64,000 nt of DNA, taken from Bimuria novae-zelandiae CBS 107.79. Taxonomy: Eukaryota > Ascomycota > Dothideomycetes > Pleosporales > Didymosphaeriaceae. Below the pieces are notes generated by a model. That model made no database searches. It had not been told where the DNA came from and saw only the letters and a list, made by a program, of their open reading frames with translations. Position 1 is the first letter of the stretch. Each line of letters begins with the position of its first letter. Location: the NCBI GenBank assembly GCA_010015655.1, contig ML976737.1, positions 264,742-328,741 on the forward strand. Reading direction: 5' to 3'. The position numbers and the translations under genes were made by a program. Positions 44,727 through 56,328 of the stretch are shown here, in pieces.

Positions 44727-46778
44727 ATGCTTGGGGCCGCAAAGCTAGACTCTCTAGACACGCGTCTAGAGCAGTTCAAGCTCAGCAATCAAAACAGCCA
44801 GCATGAATTACAGGTATTCCGATCTCACCCCTGCATGCAGTATACCTGTCGGCTCGGCACCGCTAATGCAACCACAGACACTCTTGAAAGAATACAGCCA
44901 ACTACTAGAAGACTACAAAGTTCTTTGGAACGCTAAGATCCGTGAAGCGTCGAAGAGCAACAGTGTGTCAAGCAACGCCTCCTCTAGTCCTGTGCTCGAG
45001 AAGCCCCGCAATCCCTATGTCTTGGTTCTCATTGACGGCAACGGCTATGTTGTAAGAAAATACTCCTTTGTCCCTTTAACTCAAAACCCATTATCAATGG
45101 GGCAGATCTAATGCCGTCGCAGTTTAACGATGAACTTGTCAAAGATAAAGAGGAAGGCGGCATGCGCGCGGCACGGATGCTCAACGATGTAGTTGAGAAA
45201 CTTCTACGAGAGCAACCGCAAGCCAGGGATGCACGCGTGATCGCCCGTGTGTACGCTGATATTACCAATGTGTCGAAGCAGCTAGCCAAGATGAAAGTCA
45301 TTGGCCTCGAGAAGCGGAGCCTGATGCCATTTGCCGCGGGATTCACGCGCGCGTTGGGCGGCTTTGACTTCATGGACTCGTTGGACGAGGAGGGAACTAG
45401 GTTTAAGATTAGAGGTAAGTCGCTTGGTTCGAACAGAGGGCGCCAGCTCCAAGTGATCGTGCGATTTTCAAGGATCCATGATACAGCAGCCGAAGACCGA
45501 GACACTGGTGCCTTGATGCTGTCGAGAAAGGGTGCTAATCTCGCTCAGAGACTTTCAAGTTCGCGGCAGAAGACACAGCCTGCAGCCACATATTGTTCGC
45601 AGCCTGCCATGATACTAACTACCTGCCTCAACTTGTGCCCTACAACGGTCTCCAGAACAAGATTACCCTCATCCAAGGTGCCGGCTTTGATACGGAATTC
45701 TACCAGCTAGGTCTCACAGTCGCCCAATTTCCTACTATATTCCGTTGGTCCAAATTGGTCGCCGCTCCTTCGACGACTAAGGGCTCGTCGTCGGTGAAGG
45801 CGCCTTCGACGAAAGCTTCGGCACCTGCGCGAGACTTCCCGAAGACATCTGCCCTGGATAGGGATGACTGGCGCAGTACTTCCGTCGGCGCAGATAGTGT
45901 CTCGTACGACGCAAATGGTGTTATTGTCGGGATCCCGGATTTTGCTGCTTCTGACGGCTTCACGTCAAAGGCCGAGGCCACCAAGAAGACCAAGCCATGC
46001 CGGTATTTCCAGAAGGTAATTCATCCTCCGCCGTTTCTTATTATATAGCTAACGAAATCAGGGCTTCTGCCGCTGGTAAGTCTCCCTGGTACATCGCGCC
46101 CGTCTCGCCCCCGCGAAAGAAAGCCGCATCTTCTCCTGCCTGCCCACGACACGCGCTCAGTACCATCCCTCTCTTCAAAACCACATACTAACTGTCCTCC
46201 CTAGGGGCAACAAATGCGCCTTCGTCCACGCGCCCTCCCCCACCGTCCCCATCCTTACCCCAACCGCCCCCAACCGCACAAACATATCCTCCTACCTCCC
46301 CGCCACCCTCCCCCCCAACTTCATCGCCCTCAACAAAGACGCCCACCGTCTCGACGCATACCTCCGCCCCCCGACCCCCGCCGAATGGCTCGTCTACAAC
46401 GCCCGCTTCCACCGCCAGAAGCCGTGCAACGCGCACCACCTCTCGGGCACATGCACGAACTTCGCCTGCCCCTTCGACCACCACCCGCTTGAAGTCGAGA
46501 CACAGTATTGTCTCGAGTACGTGCTCAAGTGTAGCCCGTGCCCGAGGAGGGGCGCGTGTAGGATCGCGGAGTGCGTGCATGGACATGTGTGTCAGAAGGA
46601 GGGGTGTGTCGGGCAGGCGAAGGGGTGTAAGTTGAAGGCGGATGCGCATGTGGCCGATTTGAAGGTTGCGAGTATGGTGCCGGCGGAGGTGGAGGAGCTC
46701 CCGGTTCCGGGAGAGGAGTTTGGTGGCGAGGATGGAGGTGGCGGGGCGGGTGTGGGCGTGTATGAGGGGGCTTGGTAG
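44727..46778 (+). CDS. CCCH zinc-finger protein (fungal DUF7923-like type), copy 2, with a 14-nt micro-exon
   Basis: Six exons: join(44727..44813, 44878..45051, 45123..45414, 45549..46015, 46062..46075, 46205..46778), 535 aa. Exons 1 and 3 have exactly the lengths of the corresponding exons in the paralogue at 28958..30562. Order of parts: coiled coil (about 30-60), folded domain beginning YVLVLIDGNGYVF and continuing with FNDELVKDKEEGG, a Ser/Thr/Lys linker of about 70 residues absent from the paralogue, and the CCCH finger CRYFQKGFCRWGNKCAFVH. RPPTPAEWLVY and the C-terminal Cys/His cluster (CTNFACPFDH, CPRRGACRIAECVHGHVC) follow. The finger's second cysteine lies in a 14-nt micro-exon (GFCRW) between introns of 46 and 129 nt. 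The role is probably nucleic-acid binding. Confidence 0.85.
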
Positions 46779-47317
46779 AGAGTGATTGCCCGGGTGCTGT
46801 GGAGGGCTGTGTGGGATATCTAGGCCCTCCAAGACGGCATCATGGCTGGCTTCTGCGAGGCTGCCTGCAGATGGATGCATGTGGCTAAAAGTTGGCATGA
46901 GATTATGAGACGGTGTCCTTAGATAGACATGTATTACATCTTTGGTAGACGACTAGTCTACTCGATTATGGGTAGTTATTAGGTATGTCTAATTAGTGCT
47001 TGGAGATTGGGTGCCTCACATGGCACCCTCACTTATGCCCATTCAATTAGCCCTGTTGCACACGAAGAAAAGAGTATGGTCACCACAGTACCCAAGACAC
47101 TCCACAAAAGCAGCACTTGTTTCACGAATCGAAATTGATCATCTATATTTTCTCGCACCCATTTCCAAAGTGGAGCTCGCGGTAACCGCGTAATACTCTA
47201 GCCCAACGCCAACCATATCATGCACAATCATAACCATGAATCATAGAGACTGCATGTTGTATGCAGTGCAAACGAAGCCCAACACCCAGAACCAAAGAAA
47301 AGACACAAACAAACCGC
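46779..47317. other. Convergent intergenic region, no gene seen
   Basis: About 0.54 kb between the 3' ends of the CCCH gene and REI1. No coding, RNA or repeat signal is recognised. Confidence 0.5.
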
Positions 47318-49000
47318 TCACTGCAGCAAAGGATCGCGGAAGTGCTTCTGGAAATTGGCGCGCCTCTCGTTGCCCGCCTGGTACCTGTTCTGCGCACGCT
47401 GCGCCCGCTTTTGTTCACGCTTCTCCGCGGAACGGAGCCAGGCCATCTTTGAGTCGGACACACCGATCAGGCCGAGGTCGTCGTTGGCGCGGGTGACTTG
47501 TCCGCTGCGGCCGCGTGCGTCGTGGTCTGAGTTGACGTCACCGTCTTCGTCAGAGGTAGTGGCGCCTGGGATGGCGCGTCGCTGTGCAGCCTCCATGCGC
47601 TCTGCGACGCCGGGGTAGCTGCGCAGGTTCTGGCGGTAGTACTTGTTCAGCGATCGGTGACCGGCAGTGCGACCCGTGGGCAGGTGCAGCTCGTACTCGT
47701 CGTGGTAGACAGCCACTGGCGTAGCGTGCGCGTGGGAGTGGAAGCCATCGGCATTCTTGTGCGGTCGGGGATCCCCATGGGCGTGGTGTTTCGACTTGTT
47801 GAGCTGCTTGAGGCGGTGGGACCGGTCGATGGGAATTGCTGTGATCTCGTCGGTGGGCACGCTCGATACGGTGCTGTCCGTCTCCCAGCCCTCGTCCTCC
47901 TCACCTCCTGAGATGGCAGCGTCGTCCTCGGTCCTGGTGACCGTCTTCCGTGCTGCGCCCAGCTTGACGCCTCCGCCTGCCGTAGATGTAGAGTCGTCTG
48001 ATTCCATCTCGTCTTGCAGCTCGCGGAACTGATCGGCGTCGGCATATGAGCTCCTGAAGTCGTAAAACTCGCCAATCTCCACCAGCTCTTCATCGGTCTC
48101 GAAGCCAATCATGCAGTGTCCCCGGTCGCGCATGTGCGTCTGCACACCGTAGGCTGAATTGGCGTGCTTGTGGCATTTCAAGCACTCGTACTGCTCGTGA
48201 ATCTTTTCATGCAGATAATTTATGAGATTCTCAGGTTCGACTAAGTAATCCTTCTCCGGAATGAACATGCCGTGGTGGCGACCCATGTGGTGGAGGTTGA
48301 GCGAGAAGTTAGGAGACCGGTAGTTGCAGAACAAGCAATCCTGCAGAGGATCCGTCTGTATCTTGCTGCTGGACGCGACCGAGGCCTTGTCGCCGTCCTG
48401 GGTGCTCTCATTGGTGGCGGTTGGCGATAATGGGTGCTCTGGCTTATGTCCTTGTTGCGAGGCGTGCGGGCGTGTCGGGCGGCGGGAGACGGGCTCTGAT
48501 GCGTCCAGGTCGGTGTTCTTGATGCCATCGACCACGGCAGAGAACTCGCGCTCCACCTCAGGATCCAGCTCAGTCGGCTCTGAATCTGCCGTCGACGCCA
48601 TCGACTCGCCCAAACTGAAGGCGGAGCTCATGACAGAGCCTGTCATGGACGCGGTGTCGTCGAGGCCGGCCTTTGCCACATTCACCCTATGCTTCTGGCT
48701 GTTCAAGTGGTTGTTGTATGCATTTTCGCTGTAGTACGTTTTCTGGCAGGCGGCGCAGGATTTCTCGAAGGAGGCTTTGGCGGCGGTGGCGGCTTGGGAT
48801 GCTTTGTTCGCAAGCACCTTCTCGGTGAAGACTTCGGAGGAGAGCGGCGGGAGGGAGGCGACACGGCGCTTGAGGTTGTAGCGGTGCCAGTCCGTCTGCA
48901 TGTGGCCCCGCTGCAACTCGCCGGACCGGAAGGCGACCTGGCAGGTGTTGCATGTGAACGGGTGCGTCGACTGCACCGAGGGCGCTGCTTGGGTCGTCAT
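47318..49000 (-). CDS. REI1: Cytoplasmic pre-60S factor REI1 (C2H2 zinc fingers)
   Basis: Single exon, 560 aa, from ATG 49000 (MTTQAAPSVQSTHPFTC). The finger layout is diagnostic: an N-terminal finger FTCNTCQVAFRSGELQ with the HWYRYN-like HRYNLKRRV line, a second finger (CAACQKTYYSENAYNNHL), then after a disordered linker the paired fingers CLFCNYRSPNFSLNLHHMG and CLKCHKHANSAYGVQTHM. The C-terminus has LPTGRTAGHRSLNKYYRQN and a basic helix that in the family inserts toward the 60S exit tunnel. REI1 acts in the cytoplasm in late 60S maturation, recycling Arx1/Alb1. Length is normal and the gene is intact. It is transcribed divergently from HUL4. Its leader carries a CCA trinucleotide run. Confidence 0.95.
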   Translation of the reverse strand: MTTQAAPSVQSTHPFTCNTCQVAFRSGELQRGHMQTDWHRYNLKRRVASLPPLSSEVFTEKVLANKASQAATAAKASFEKSCAACQKTYYSENAYNNHLNSQKHRVNVAKAGLDDTASMTGSVMSSAFSLGESMASTADSEPTELDPEVEREFSAVVDGIKNTDLDASEPVSRRPTRPHASQQGHKPEHPLSPTATNESTQDGDKASVASSSKIQTDPLQDCLFCNYRSPNFSLNLHHMGRHHGMFIPEKDYLVEPENLINYLHEKIHEQYECLKCHKHANSAYGVQTHMRDRGHCMIGFETDEELVEIGEFYDFRSSYADADQFRELQDEMESDDSTSTAGGGVKLGAARKTVTRTEDDAAISGGEEDEGWETDSTVSSVPTDEITAIPIDRSHRLKQLNKSKHHAHGDPRPHKNADGFHSHAHATPVAVYHDEYELHLPTGRTAGHRSLNKYYRQNLRSYPGVAERMEAAQRRAIPGATTSDEDGDVNSDHDARGRSGQVTRANDDLGLIGVSDSKMAWLRSAEKREQKRAQRAQNRYQAGNERRANFQKHFRDPLLQ

Positions 49001-49580
49001 CTTGCCGAGTGTGCGTGAGAAGATTGTGCGTGGTGGTGGTGGTGGTGGTGGTGGTGGTGGAAGATGGTGGGGAGGAGACTCGCAGATGTAGGAGTAATTA
49101 TATAGGGAATTTCCAAGTGGGGGTCGGTGGGCGGCGGTTCAGAGGAAAGCCCAACCGCGGGACGGTTTTCGATTTTTTGAGATTTTCACGGAGACTGCCT
49201 AGACGTATCCGCGGTTCGTGTGAGCTTATCAATCGATTTTTGAGGCTGTCCAGAATCGCCGCTGCGTCATGCGAATTGTCGAATGGTCAGCCTTCTTCAT
49301 CTGATGGTGACGTGTTGCGCCAAGCATCTCGAAGGAAGCGAGAATGACCCTCGCGCTAGTGAATAGCCAATCTATCTAGGTGCGCGTCTGATAGAGCTCG
49401 CCCTCAGCCCTAGGAAGGCACGACCAGTCTGTCCTTGCCATAACGATGTTTCCCCTGTTCGCGAGGTGACGACGCGCCACACCATGTCATCCGTCACGTC
49501 AATACCGCATTGCCACGTCTCCTCTTCCAGCGCAATCGTATAGTCACTCATCGCCGTTTATCAAAACACCACTAAATGAC
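49001..49580. promoter_or_regulatory. Shared intergenic promoter of REI1 and HUL4
   Basis: 580 bp between divergent start codons. On the REI1 side a TATATAA-like box lies at about 49096-49103, about 95 nt upstream of its ATG. The HUL4 side shows no clear TATA. Confidence 0.45.
49031..49060. repeat. (TGG)n microsatellite in REI1 leader
   Basis: Ten TGG units on the + strand, which is (CCA)n in the REI1 transcript, starting about 31 nt upstream of its start codon. Confidence 0.95.
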
Positions 49581-52500
49581 ATGACGACGCAACATCGAGG
49601 GGCTGTCGTAGACGTCTCGGATGCCAGTCGCATACTAGAATGCTCACAGGTCGATAGACAGCGGTCATTTCAGTGTATAGTTCGACGGTGAGATTTACTC
49701 GAATGGCCATGAGCTACATGTGCTGATTCTCGTAGCTACATATCCCAAATACTGTACGGGTGCACGAGCACCTTCTGCACCACGCCGACATGTCTCTCTT
49801 GTAACAAGCGCCTCGTCTCCAAACCCTTTCGCCCGCCCACCCAGCTCACCGCCCGCGCTTTGGCCTTCTACCTCGCGAGCCAGGACAATCCGTACTGTCG
49901 ACTATGTCCTCATGATTTGAACGTCGATCCTGATACGTTAGAGATAGAAGGCGCGGATGGACTGTACATCCACGATGAGGATGACCGTGACGGTCCGACG
50001 TACTCCGTGAACCCGCAAGCCTCCTCGCTTCAAGCCATGGCTCGCGGCAACACGAGCGTCGGACACAGTTGGACAGGGAATGCTGCTGAAGCGAAGCGCA
50101 TAGTAGATGCTATTGAGGACCGCCGTCAGTCGCGGAAAGATCCGAAGTCGCTTGGGCAGAACCTGTACGACAGTATCACCATGATATTCGCTTATTCCAA
50201 GCAAATTCCCAAACCTTCGGCCGTCTTTTCGTCGCTTAGTTTATCAAAAAGTCCAGAGCGTCTGCCTTCTGGGACGTCTTCGTCTGCCGTGCCCGTTCCA
50301 GTGACCGACAACAAACGAGCGCCCAGCCCAAACCGAACCTCATTCACAGATCGCACTAGCGCACAGGCTACGTCGTCGCCCGTGAATGATGGACGGCTTT
50401 CTGAGCCAACATCTCCGCAAAGCTGCAACCGGCCTGCAAGGAGATCGTCCAAAACAAGTCCCTCGGCCATCACTACCGAGCTTAGTAGCAATGGCCAATG
50501 TGTTCACAAAATCCAACACATACCCAGCAGCTATGCAAACAATCCACCGTCACAAAAATCCTCCACTTCTCATCTCAACGGAACCTTCGATGGCACGCTT
50601 GATGGTGCTTTTGCGGACAAGGTCAAAATGGGCGCGACACCCCACCCAAACATGACTAGGAAGAAAACAAGTGTTTCACTTCCCAAAACCTCTGCGGGAA
50701 ACATCAGCAACCCTACAGACGTCGTCAGGGATGAGCAGCCTTCCACCATCTCACTATACTCTGATCTTACTTCTGAGATACTGGATCATTTAAAAGACCA
50801 GGTAGTCCACGATCGCAGAGACCAGTCGCGTGACTTCAACTTTGTCGTTGATTTCGATGCTAACAGGCGATTCCGTCCCGCCAAGTCCTTTGTCAATCGG
50901 TCTCTGTACTATACTCTCAGTGACCCAGAGACATTGCTGAAGTCGTTTCGAGATCAGAATAGTCCTGATTACATGTACTCACCACTTCCGCATCTCGATG
51001 CTCACCGTCTGTCGCACGCCTTCAGGGACTGGGGTCAGCGAAACGGCGCTTTGATCTTCGACAGCTTGTATGAAGCAGTGGAAGCATTATTCCGGCCACC
51101 CCCAGAATTCGATACACAGAAGAGTCCGCGATTGAAGCCCTCACGCAAGGACGCTCTCTCGTCGCGAAATGCCACTCCAAGAACCACGCCGGGCCGGTAT
51201 TTATCAGACAGCGAGGCTGCCCACATAATCATGATCTGCGTCCACGCCTTGACGTCCTCGATACCAGTTGGCTGGCCGCACACATGGGTCCAAGTGCGCA
51301 AGCTCAGGGGCTGGGGTGTTGTTGTCCCTGGTGCTGCCCCAAAAACAGCACAAAATGATAATTACGCCCATCCCTGGCTCGAGATAATGGATGAACTGGA
51401 ATACGAGCCAGCCGTACGGTTAGCGACGCGACTACTACAGGCTATCGGAACAAGAAGATGCTACGAGCATGTGCTCGCGAACATGCACGCCCAAGACGAT
51501 CACATGGTCCAGAGAGAGTTTGCATACATTGGAGTAGAACGACTTCTTCCAATCTTACTGGGCCATCTTACCCAAGTTGAGAAAGCTGCGTTGCAACGAA
51601 GAGGGAAGACGAAGTCGACTCAAAGCGCTGACGAGGACCCCGGCTGGACCGTTACCGCGACTTTCCTTGAGTGGCTTCGGACAATCATTGTTAAACAATG
51701 GGACGGAAATGTTGAGATCAATAAGTGGAGCAGCATTGGTACCGCCGTAACACTTATGACCCATCTACGTCAGTCCATTCTCTACCACAAAGTCTGGTTC
51801 ACTCGCTAATTCTCGTAGACGCTAACATGAAGTCCTTGAACTTACGCCCTGCCATGTTCCACATACCCTACTTTGACGAGGAGATAGATTCCATACAAAC
51901 GCCGATCGACTTTGTGAAGCACAAGGAGCGTCCCAATTCATTCCACATCTTGCAGCACCCCATTTTCTTCGCCCAAGACGCACTTGTAGGATACTTTCGA
52001 GCCATCAATTTCAATCGCATGTTCAAGCAGTTCAGGAAGACGACCCAGATCACCAATTTTCAGTCACGTTGGGATCAGCTTATGAACGACCCTCGCCATT
52101 GGAACGTCGCCGAGAATCGCCTCGAGGTGGCGCTTGCGGAGTACTTGGTACTGGATGTTAGCCGGCGAGATCCACTTGAGGAAACCCTAGATCAATTGTG
52201 GGGACAGGAAAAACGGAAGCTCATGAAGCCGCTTAAAGTCAGAATAGGCATCCTCGAAGGTGAAGTGGGATTGGACCAGGGCGGAGTGACGTATGAGTTT
52301 TTCAGGCTCATCCTCAATGAAGCCTTCAAGCCTGATAATGGTAGGCCGCGTAACATAGGTTTGTATACTATTGCTGATTACCCCCAGGTATGTTCACTGT
52401 CGACCCGCAAACCGGCATGACATGGTTCCAGCCCGCCTCTCTCGAACCGCACTGGAAATTCGAGATGATCGGCGTTCTCTTTTCGCTCGCCGTATACAAT

Positions 52501-53388
52501 GGGATCACCCTTCCTGTGACCTTCCCTCATGCTCTATATGATTATTTTCTAAATCAGGAACACAACAGCGAAAGCATCCATGCCGTAGACTATATTGCAG
52601 ATGGGTGGCCCGCCCTCGCAAAATCCTTCCGCGAGTTCCTCGCTTACCCCGGCGAAGTCGCAGACGTCTTCATGCGCGACTACACGTTCAGCTTCTCCGC
52701 CTTCGGCCAGAATATCGACGTTGACATGCAAGCTTTCCGCGACTGCGAGTGGCCAGACCGTGGTCCAGATACCGACAGAGTGTCGCCAACTCCCTCTGCA
52801 TCACCCATTCCAGACCTCAGCGACTCGTCGTGGTGGCAGCCCAGGAACGCGGGAAGCGAGCCGTCCACCGTGACCAACAAAGACAGGGAACAGTACATCA
52901 AGGACTACGTCAATTGGCTCACATTTCGCTCTGTCGCGCCCCAACTCGCCGCCTTCACCCGCGGCTTCCACACCTGCCTCCACCCTACCTCCCTCTCTTT
53001 CTTCACCCCCGAGACCCTCCGCTCCCTCGTCGAGGGTTCCTCTCAGAATATATCCGCCGATCTCATACGCCAGCACTCCGTCCAATACGAGCCGCCCTAC
53101 TCGCCCACGCATACCACCATCAGCGACTTCTGGGCCGTCGTCGACACGTACTCGCAAGAAGAGCTCAAGCGCCTGCTAGAGTTCGTAACGGCCAACGAAC
53201 GCATCCCGATCACCGGGTACGAGAGTATAAAATTTGAGATTATTAGGGCGGGTGGGGACACAGAGAGGTTGCCAACGAGCTCGACATGCTTTAGGAAGTT
53301 GTGGCTTCCCGAGTATGGGGGGAGGGAGAAGTTGAGGGAGAAGCTGGGGGTGGCGATTCGGAATAGTGAGGGCTTTGGGATTGTGTAG
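49581..53388 (+). CDS. HUL4: HECT-type E3 ubiquitin ligase HUL4
   Basis: Four exons: join(49581..49687, 49736..51768, 51819..52340, 52388..53388), 1220 aa. Introns are 47-50 nt and phases agree. The first exon starts MTTQHRGAVVDVSD and runs into RSFQCIVRRYISQILYGC. The Cys-rich N-terminal module then follows (CTTPTCLSCNKRL), with RPPTQLTARALAFYLASQD, as in fungal HUL4. After a disordered Ser/Pro stretch comes an armadillo-like helical region and the C-terminal HECT domain (about 840-1220): MFHIPYFDEEID, GEVGLDQGGVTYEFF, DPQTGMTWFQP. The catalytic cysteine is C1188 in LPTSSTCFRKLWLPEY. HUL4 ubiquitinates nuclear substrates with TRAMP/exosome links in yeast. All catalytic features are present. 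The apparent 5' extension through 49720 in another frame is not coding. Confidence 0.93.
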
Positions 53389-54193
53389 ATAGGAGTGAGG
53401 GGTGCTATGCGAGCACGAGTCTTATGCTGGATAAGGAGCACTGTGGGCTATGGCGTTAGGACTCATTTGCATGACGGGTAGACATTAATGCTAGCATGAC
53501 AGTCGGTCACTGTGTGCGGGCTTAACATTCATCATGATTAAACTGCCTGTGCGTTCTTCGCGTTCGAGCAGTGTTGTCCTGAGACTTTTCTCCTCGAAGC
53601 CCACCTGAAGGTCTTAACAGGATGTTCTCTAAGGAGTGGGTTTCTGATGATGATTTTCCAAGGAGGGTCTTCCGGATACCGTTTTCTGTAAAACGTTTAC
53701 CAAAGACGGTTTTGGGAGCCACTGAGGCACAGTCGAATCCTTGTTCCACCGTCTAATCTGCATCGCAGCAACGGTCTTCGAGAATCGAGTTCCTAGAAAT
53801 GGTCTGCACAATTTATTCTCCAGACTACGGTGTTTGGAGGCGCGGAGGCACAGTGCCTTCGCTAGATTTACGACCCCTACAATGCATCTAGATATAACTC
53901 GACCCCCTTTGCAGCCATATCCTTTCTTTTGCAATACACGTCTCTTATGTAACTCGCTTGAAGCTTCAGTCTGCTCGCGTCCTCGAACTGAAGTTGCTTT
54001 ACTTCTCCATGGTTCACCATTCACCGCGGGCGCCCACGCAGCCGCGAAACGTCTAGGCGTTGGAACTGGCAGCGGAAGTGTGAGGTGCGCAAATTCCGCC
54101 TGGCCTTCGAGGCCAGTCGCTTCGCGGCGATGTTCAGCTGTCTACGCATCTGCTAAGCCCCTTCTCTCGGGGAGGTGTGATCACCACTCTCCA

Positions 54194-54415
54194 GGATCTG
54201 ATGTCCATATCCCGAAGCAAGCCCTTCTCCTTCGCCGCACGGTGGTGGCCGAAGCCCGCGGTAACAGCAGGATCTAACGTCGTATCCAGCGGTAAGGTTG
54301 CGGCCTTCGTCGTCTGGTGGTGGCTAAGCCTGTCTGACCCGGGATTTGAGGTTGTATCCTGAGGCAAGGGGATGATTTCGTTGAGGGTGGTGGTGGTGGA
54401 AGTCTGGGGGGCGGG
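54194..54415. repeat. Imperfect ~74-bp tandem repeat, about three copies
   Basis: Units begin GGATCTG (54194), GGATCTA (54270) and GGATTTG (54342). Each is followed by a TATCC-type core, then a GGTGGTGG tract. A weaker copy may precede them from about 54120. Unit spacing is 76 and 72 bp. The copies are diverged, so this is an old duplication. Confidence 0.6.
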
Positions 54416-54477
54416 TAAGGATTTGGATCTATGCAGTACTGGCGCTGGACAGCGGGATTGCTGGGGAGGGAGAAGAA

Positions 54478-54596
54478 GGGACATAGATTCCCTTGGAGGG
54501 GCACCATCTCTATAAAAAGATGGCGGTCCGCTACGTGACGAAGAGGTCGGAAAGGGACATAGACTCGCTTGGACGGTGCATCTCTATAAAAAGATG
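54478..54596. repeat. Direct repeat containing TATAAAAA
   Basis: Two copies of a ~44-bp block (54478-54522 and 54554-54596) start GGGACATAGA and end TCTCTATAAAAAGATG, 76 bp apart. Each holds a TATA-like sequence, but no gene starts downstream. Confidence 0.75.
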
Positions 54597-54840
54597 TCTC
54601 CGATCCACGAACAAGACGCCGGAAAGCTCGAGCAGCTCTTTGGACAGAACCCATCTCGAGAACAAGATTGCTCTCCGCTCCGCGAAGAAGATCAGAAAGC
54701 TCTTAGCAGCAACAGACCAGCAAGACGCATGAAGAACTCGATAGATGGGCATGAAGTACCATCATCACCACCTCGTCACCACATCTCCAAACCAGAACCA
54801 CGCACCCCGGGGTATCCGCAAGAACGCTCACCAACAAAAC

Positions 54841-56328
54841 TCAAGCCACACGACCCGACTCCTCATGCACAAGCAATCCCGCGCTCTCCTCACGCCGATG
54901 ACCAACTCTTCTCCAAAAAGGCTCCCCACCCCGACGCTCACGCCACTCCTCAAATCTCCCAGCGATCTTGAAGCTCCAGTGCCACACCAGCCCAGCAACG
55001 AAGCCCACAGCATCATTTCGAAAGGCCAGCAGCGTCGTAACCGTCACCAGCATCACCATGAACCGCTCTTTTCTCTCGCCCTCACCGAGCTCCTTCACCC
55101 GCTTACCATCCCACGAGTTACTCCGGTCCAGAACGCGCAGATCGCGCGCATCTGTGTTAACGCTCTCACCGACTTTTGCGAGCTCGACGCCAGCCGCGAG
55201 GATAAGCACACCGAGCAGAGATTTCGGTATCCCAGAAAGAACGCTAACAATGGGTCCCGGGTGGAAGAAGGCCACAATACCGAGGACGAGTTTGAGGGTT
55301 CCGAGGGAGATGATGGACGAGCCGCTGCGGGCGCCGAAGCGGTATTGGCCTGCGAGTCCGCCGGAGCCGTGACATACGGGCATGCAGCCGAACCAGCATG
55401 CTACGAGATTTATCGCGGCGACTGAGATGCCGAGTTCGGTTACGGTTGGTGCTGCAGGGTACGGTGGCGAGGGGAGAAGATCGGATGCCAGCGCTGAGGC
55501 GGCGATCACGGAGTTCAGCAGGGTCAGAGGTAGCTGCCCGAGTGAGGCGGTCGTCGTCGCTTTCCAGAAGTCGTGGCCGGATGGGTGAAGGATTGGGATG
55601 TCGATCACAGCTGGGGTGGAGGTCTTGCTGCTAGGAGAGAGCGTCGACAGGACGATACCTACGGCGAAGATGATCAGAGTGTAGGGCAGTCGGGGATACA
55701 CAAACGTCAAGAGCAAAAGCGTGACGGAGCAGAGGGCCCACAGGAGGTTGTCGCCCCACCATGGACCCGTCCAGCTGAGCGGCGCAAGCATCTTCGTGCC
55801 CGCGCTGAGACAGAGGGAGAGCCCAGCGCCGACTTGTATCCCTTTGACGACGGGGACGGGGGTTACTCTATTCGCGTATTCGATCAGGCCAGTCACACTC
55901 AGGATGCCGACCAAGGACGCGACCTACAACATAGCATCAGTTTCAGTTTTTATACAGTCAAATTCAAGTTTTGTTTCCAACATTGTTCTCATTGAGGGTG
56001 TGAAAATACTCACCACTACCCCCGCCGCAGTATTCTCCTCCAGCGTAAACTTCCTCGCTATCGCCACCGCGGCAATCGCCTTCATGGGCTGCACCGGCAG
56101 CGGAATGCCGAACGCAACTCCCGTTAATACATTCGCAGCGCCGGTGAAAAGCAGCGTCGCTGGCAGCGATATCGACCGCGTGATTACCAGCGCTGTCATG
56201 AGCGGGAGGAGCGTTCCTAGATCGCCCAGCGACCCGGAGAGCTCGGCGAGCGGAGCGGATCTGAAGGTTTCGACATTGTGTCTGTAGACTTTTTGGAGAT
56301 GGGGGAGCGGATTTGAGAGCGCGGGCAT
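54841..56328 (-). CDS. Molybdate/sulfate-type transporter (MOT1 family)
   Basis: Two exons: complement(join(54841..55923, 56014..56328)), 465 aa. The intron is 90 nt, phase 0, with a GTGAGT donor. About ten hydrophobic segments are visible. Family motifs are ELSGSLGDLGTLLPLM near the N-terminus, TGVAFGIPLPVQPMKAIAA in exon 1, and CHGSGGLAGQYRFGARSGSS in exon 2. These place it in the MOT1 branch of the SLC26/SulP-like transporters, known in plants and algae for high-affinity molybdate uptake. Fungal members are presumed to do the same, but sulfate or another oxyanion cannot be excluded. There is no STAS domain, which agrees with MOT1 and not with classical sulfate permeases. Length is typical. 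The C-terminal ~50 residues are hydrophilic and Arg/Glu-rich, presumably cytosolic. Confidence 0.88.

Larger units (their letters stand above)
53389..54840. other. Gene-poor stretch with tandem and direct repeats
   Basis: About 1.45 kb between HUL4 and the transporter 3' end. It holds imperfect tandem repeats (54194-54415) and a duplicated block with TATAAAAA (54478-54596). No coding frame has a signature. Confidence 0.45.

Noticed and set aside
46188..46898. 236-codon minus-strand frame opposite the CCCH gene
   Set aside because: The sense strand has the conserved Cys/His clusters and correct splicing; the antisense frame is compositional.
47355..49018. Long plus-strand frames opposite REI1
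   Set aside because: They are antisense shadows created by GC-rich third positions; REI1 itself has clear zinc-finger motifs.
54134..54484. 116-codon minus-strand frame over the tandem repeats
   Set aside because: The repeats are diverged without preserving frame or motif, and no homologous domain is recognisable.
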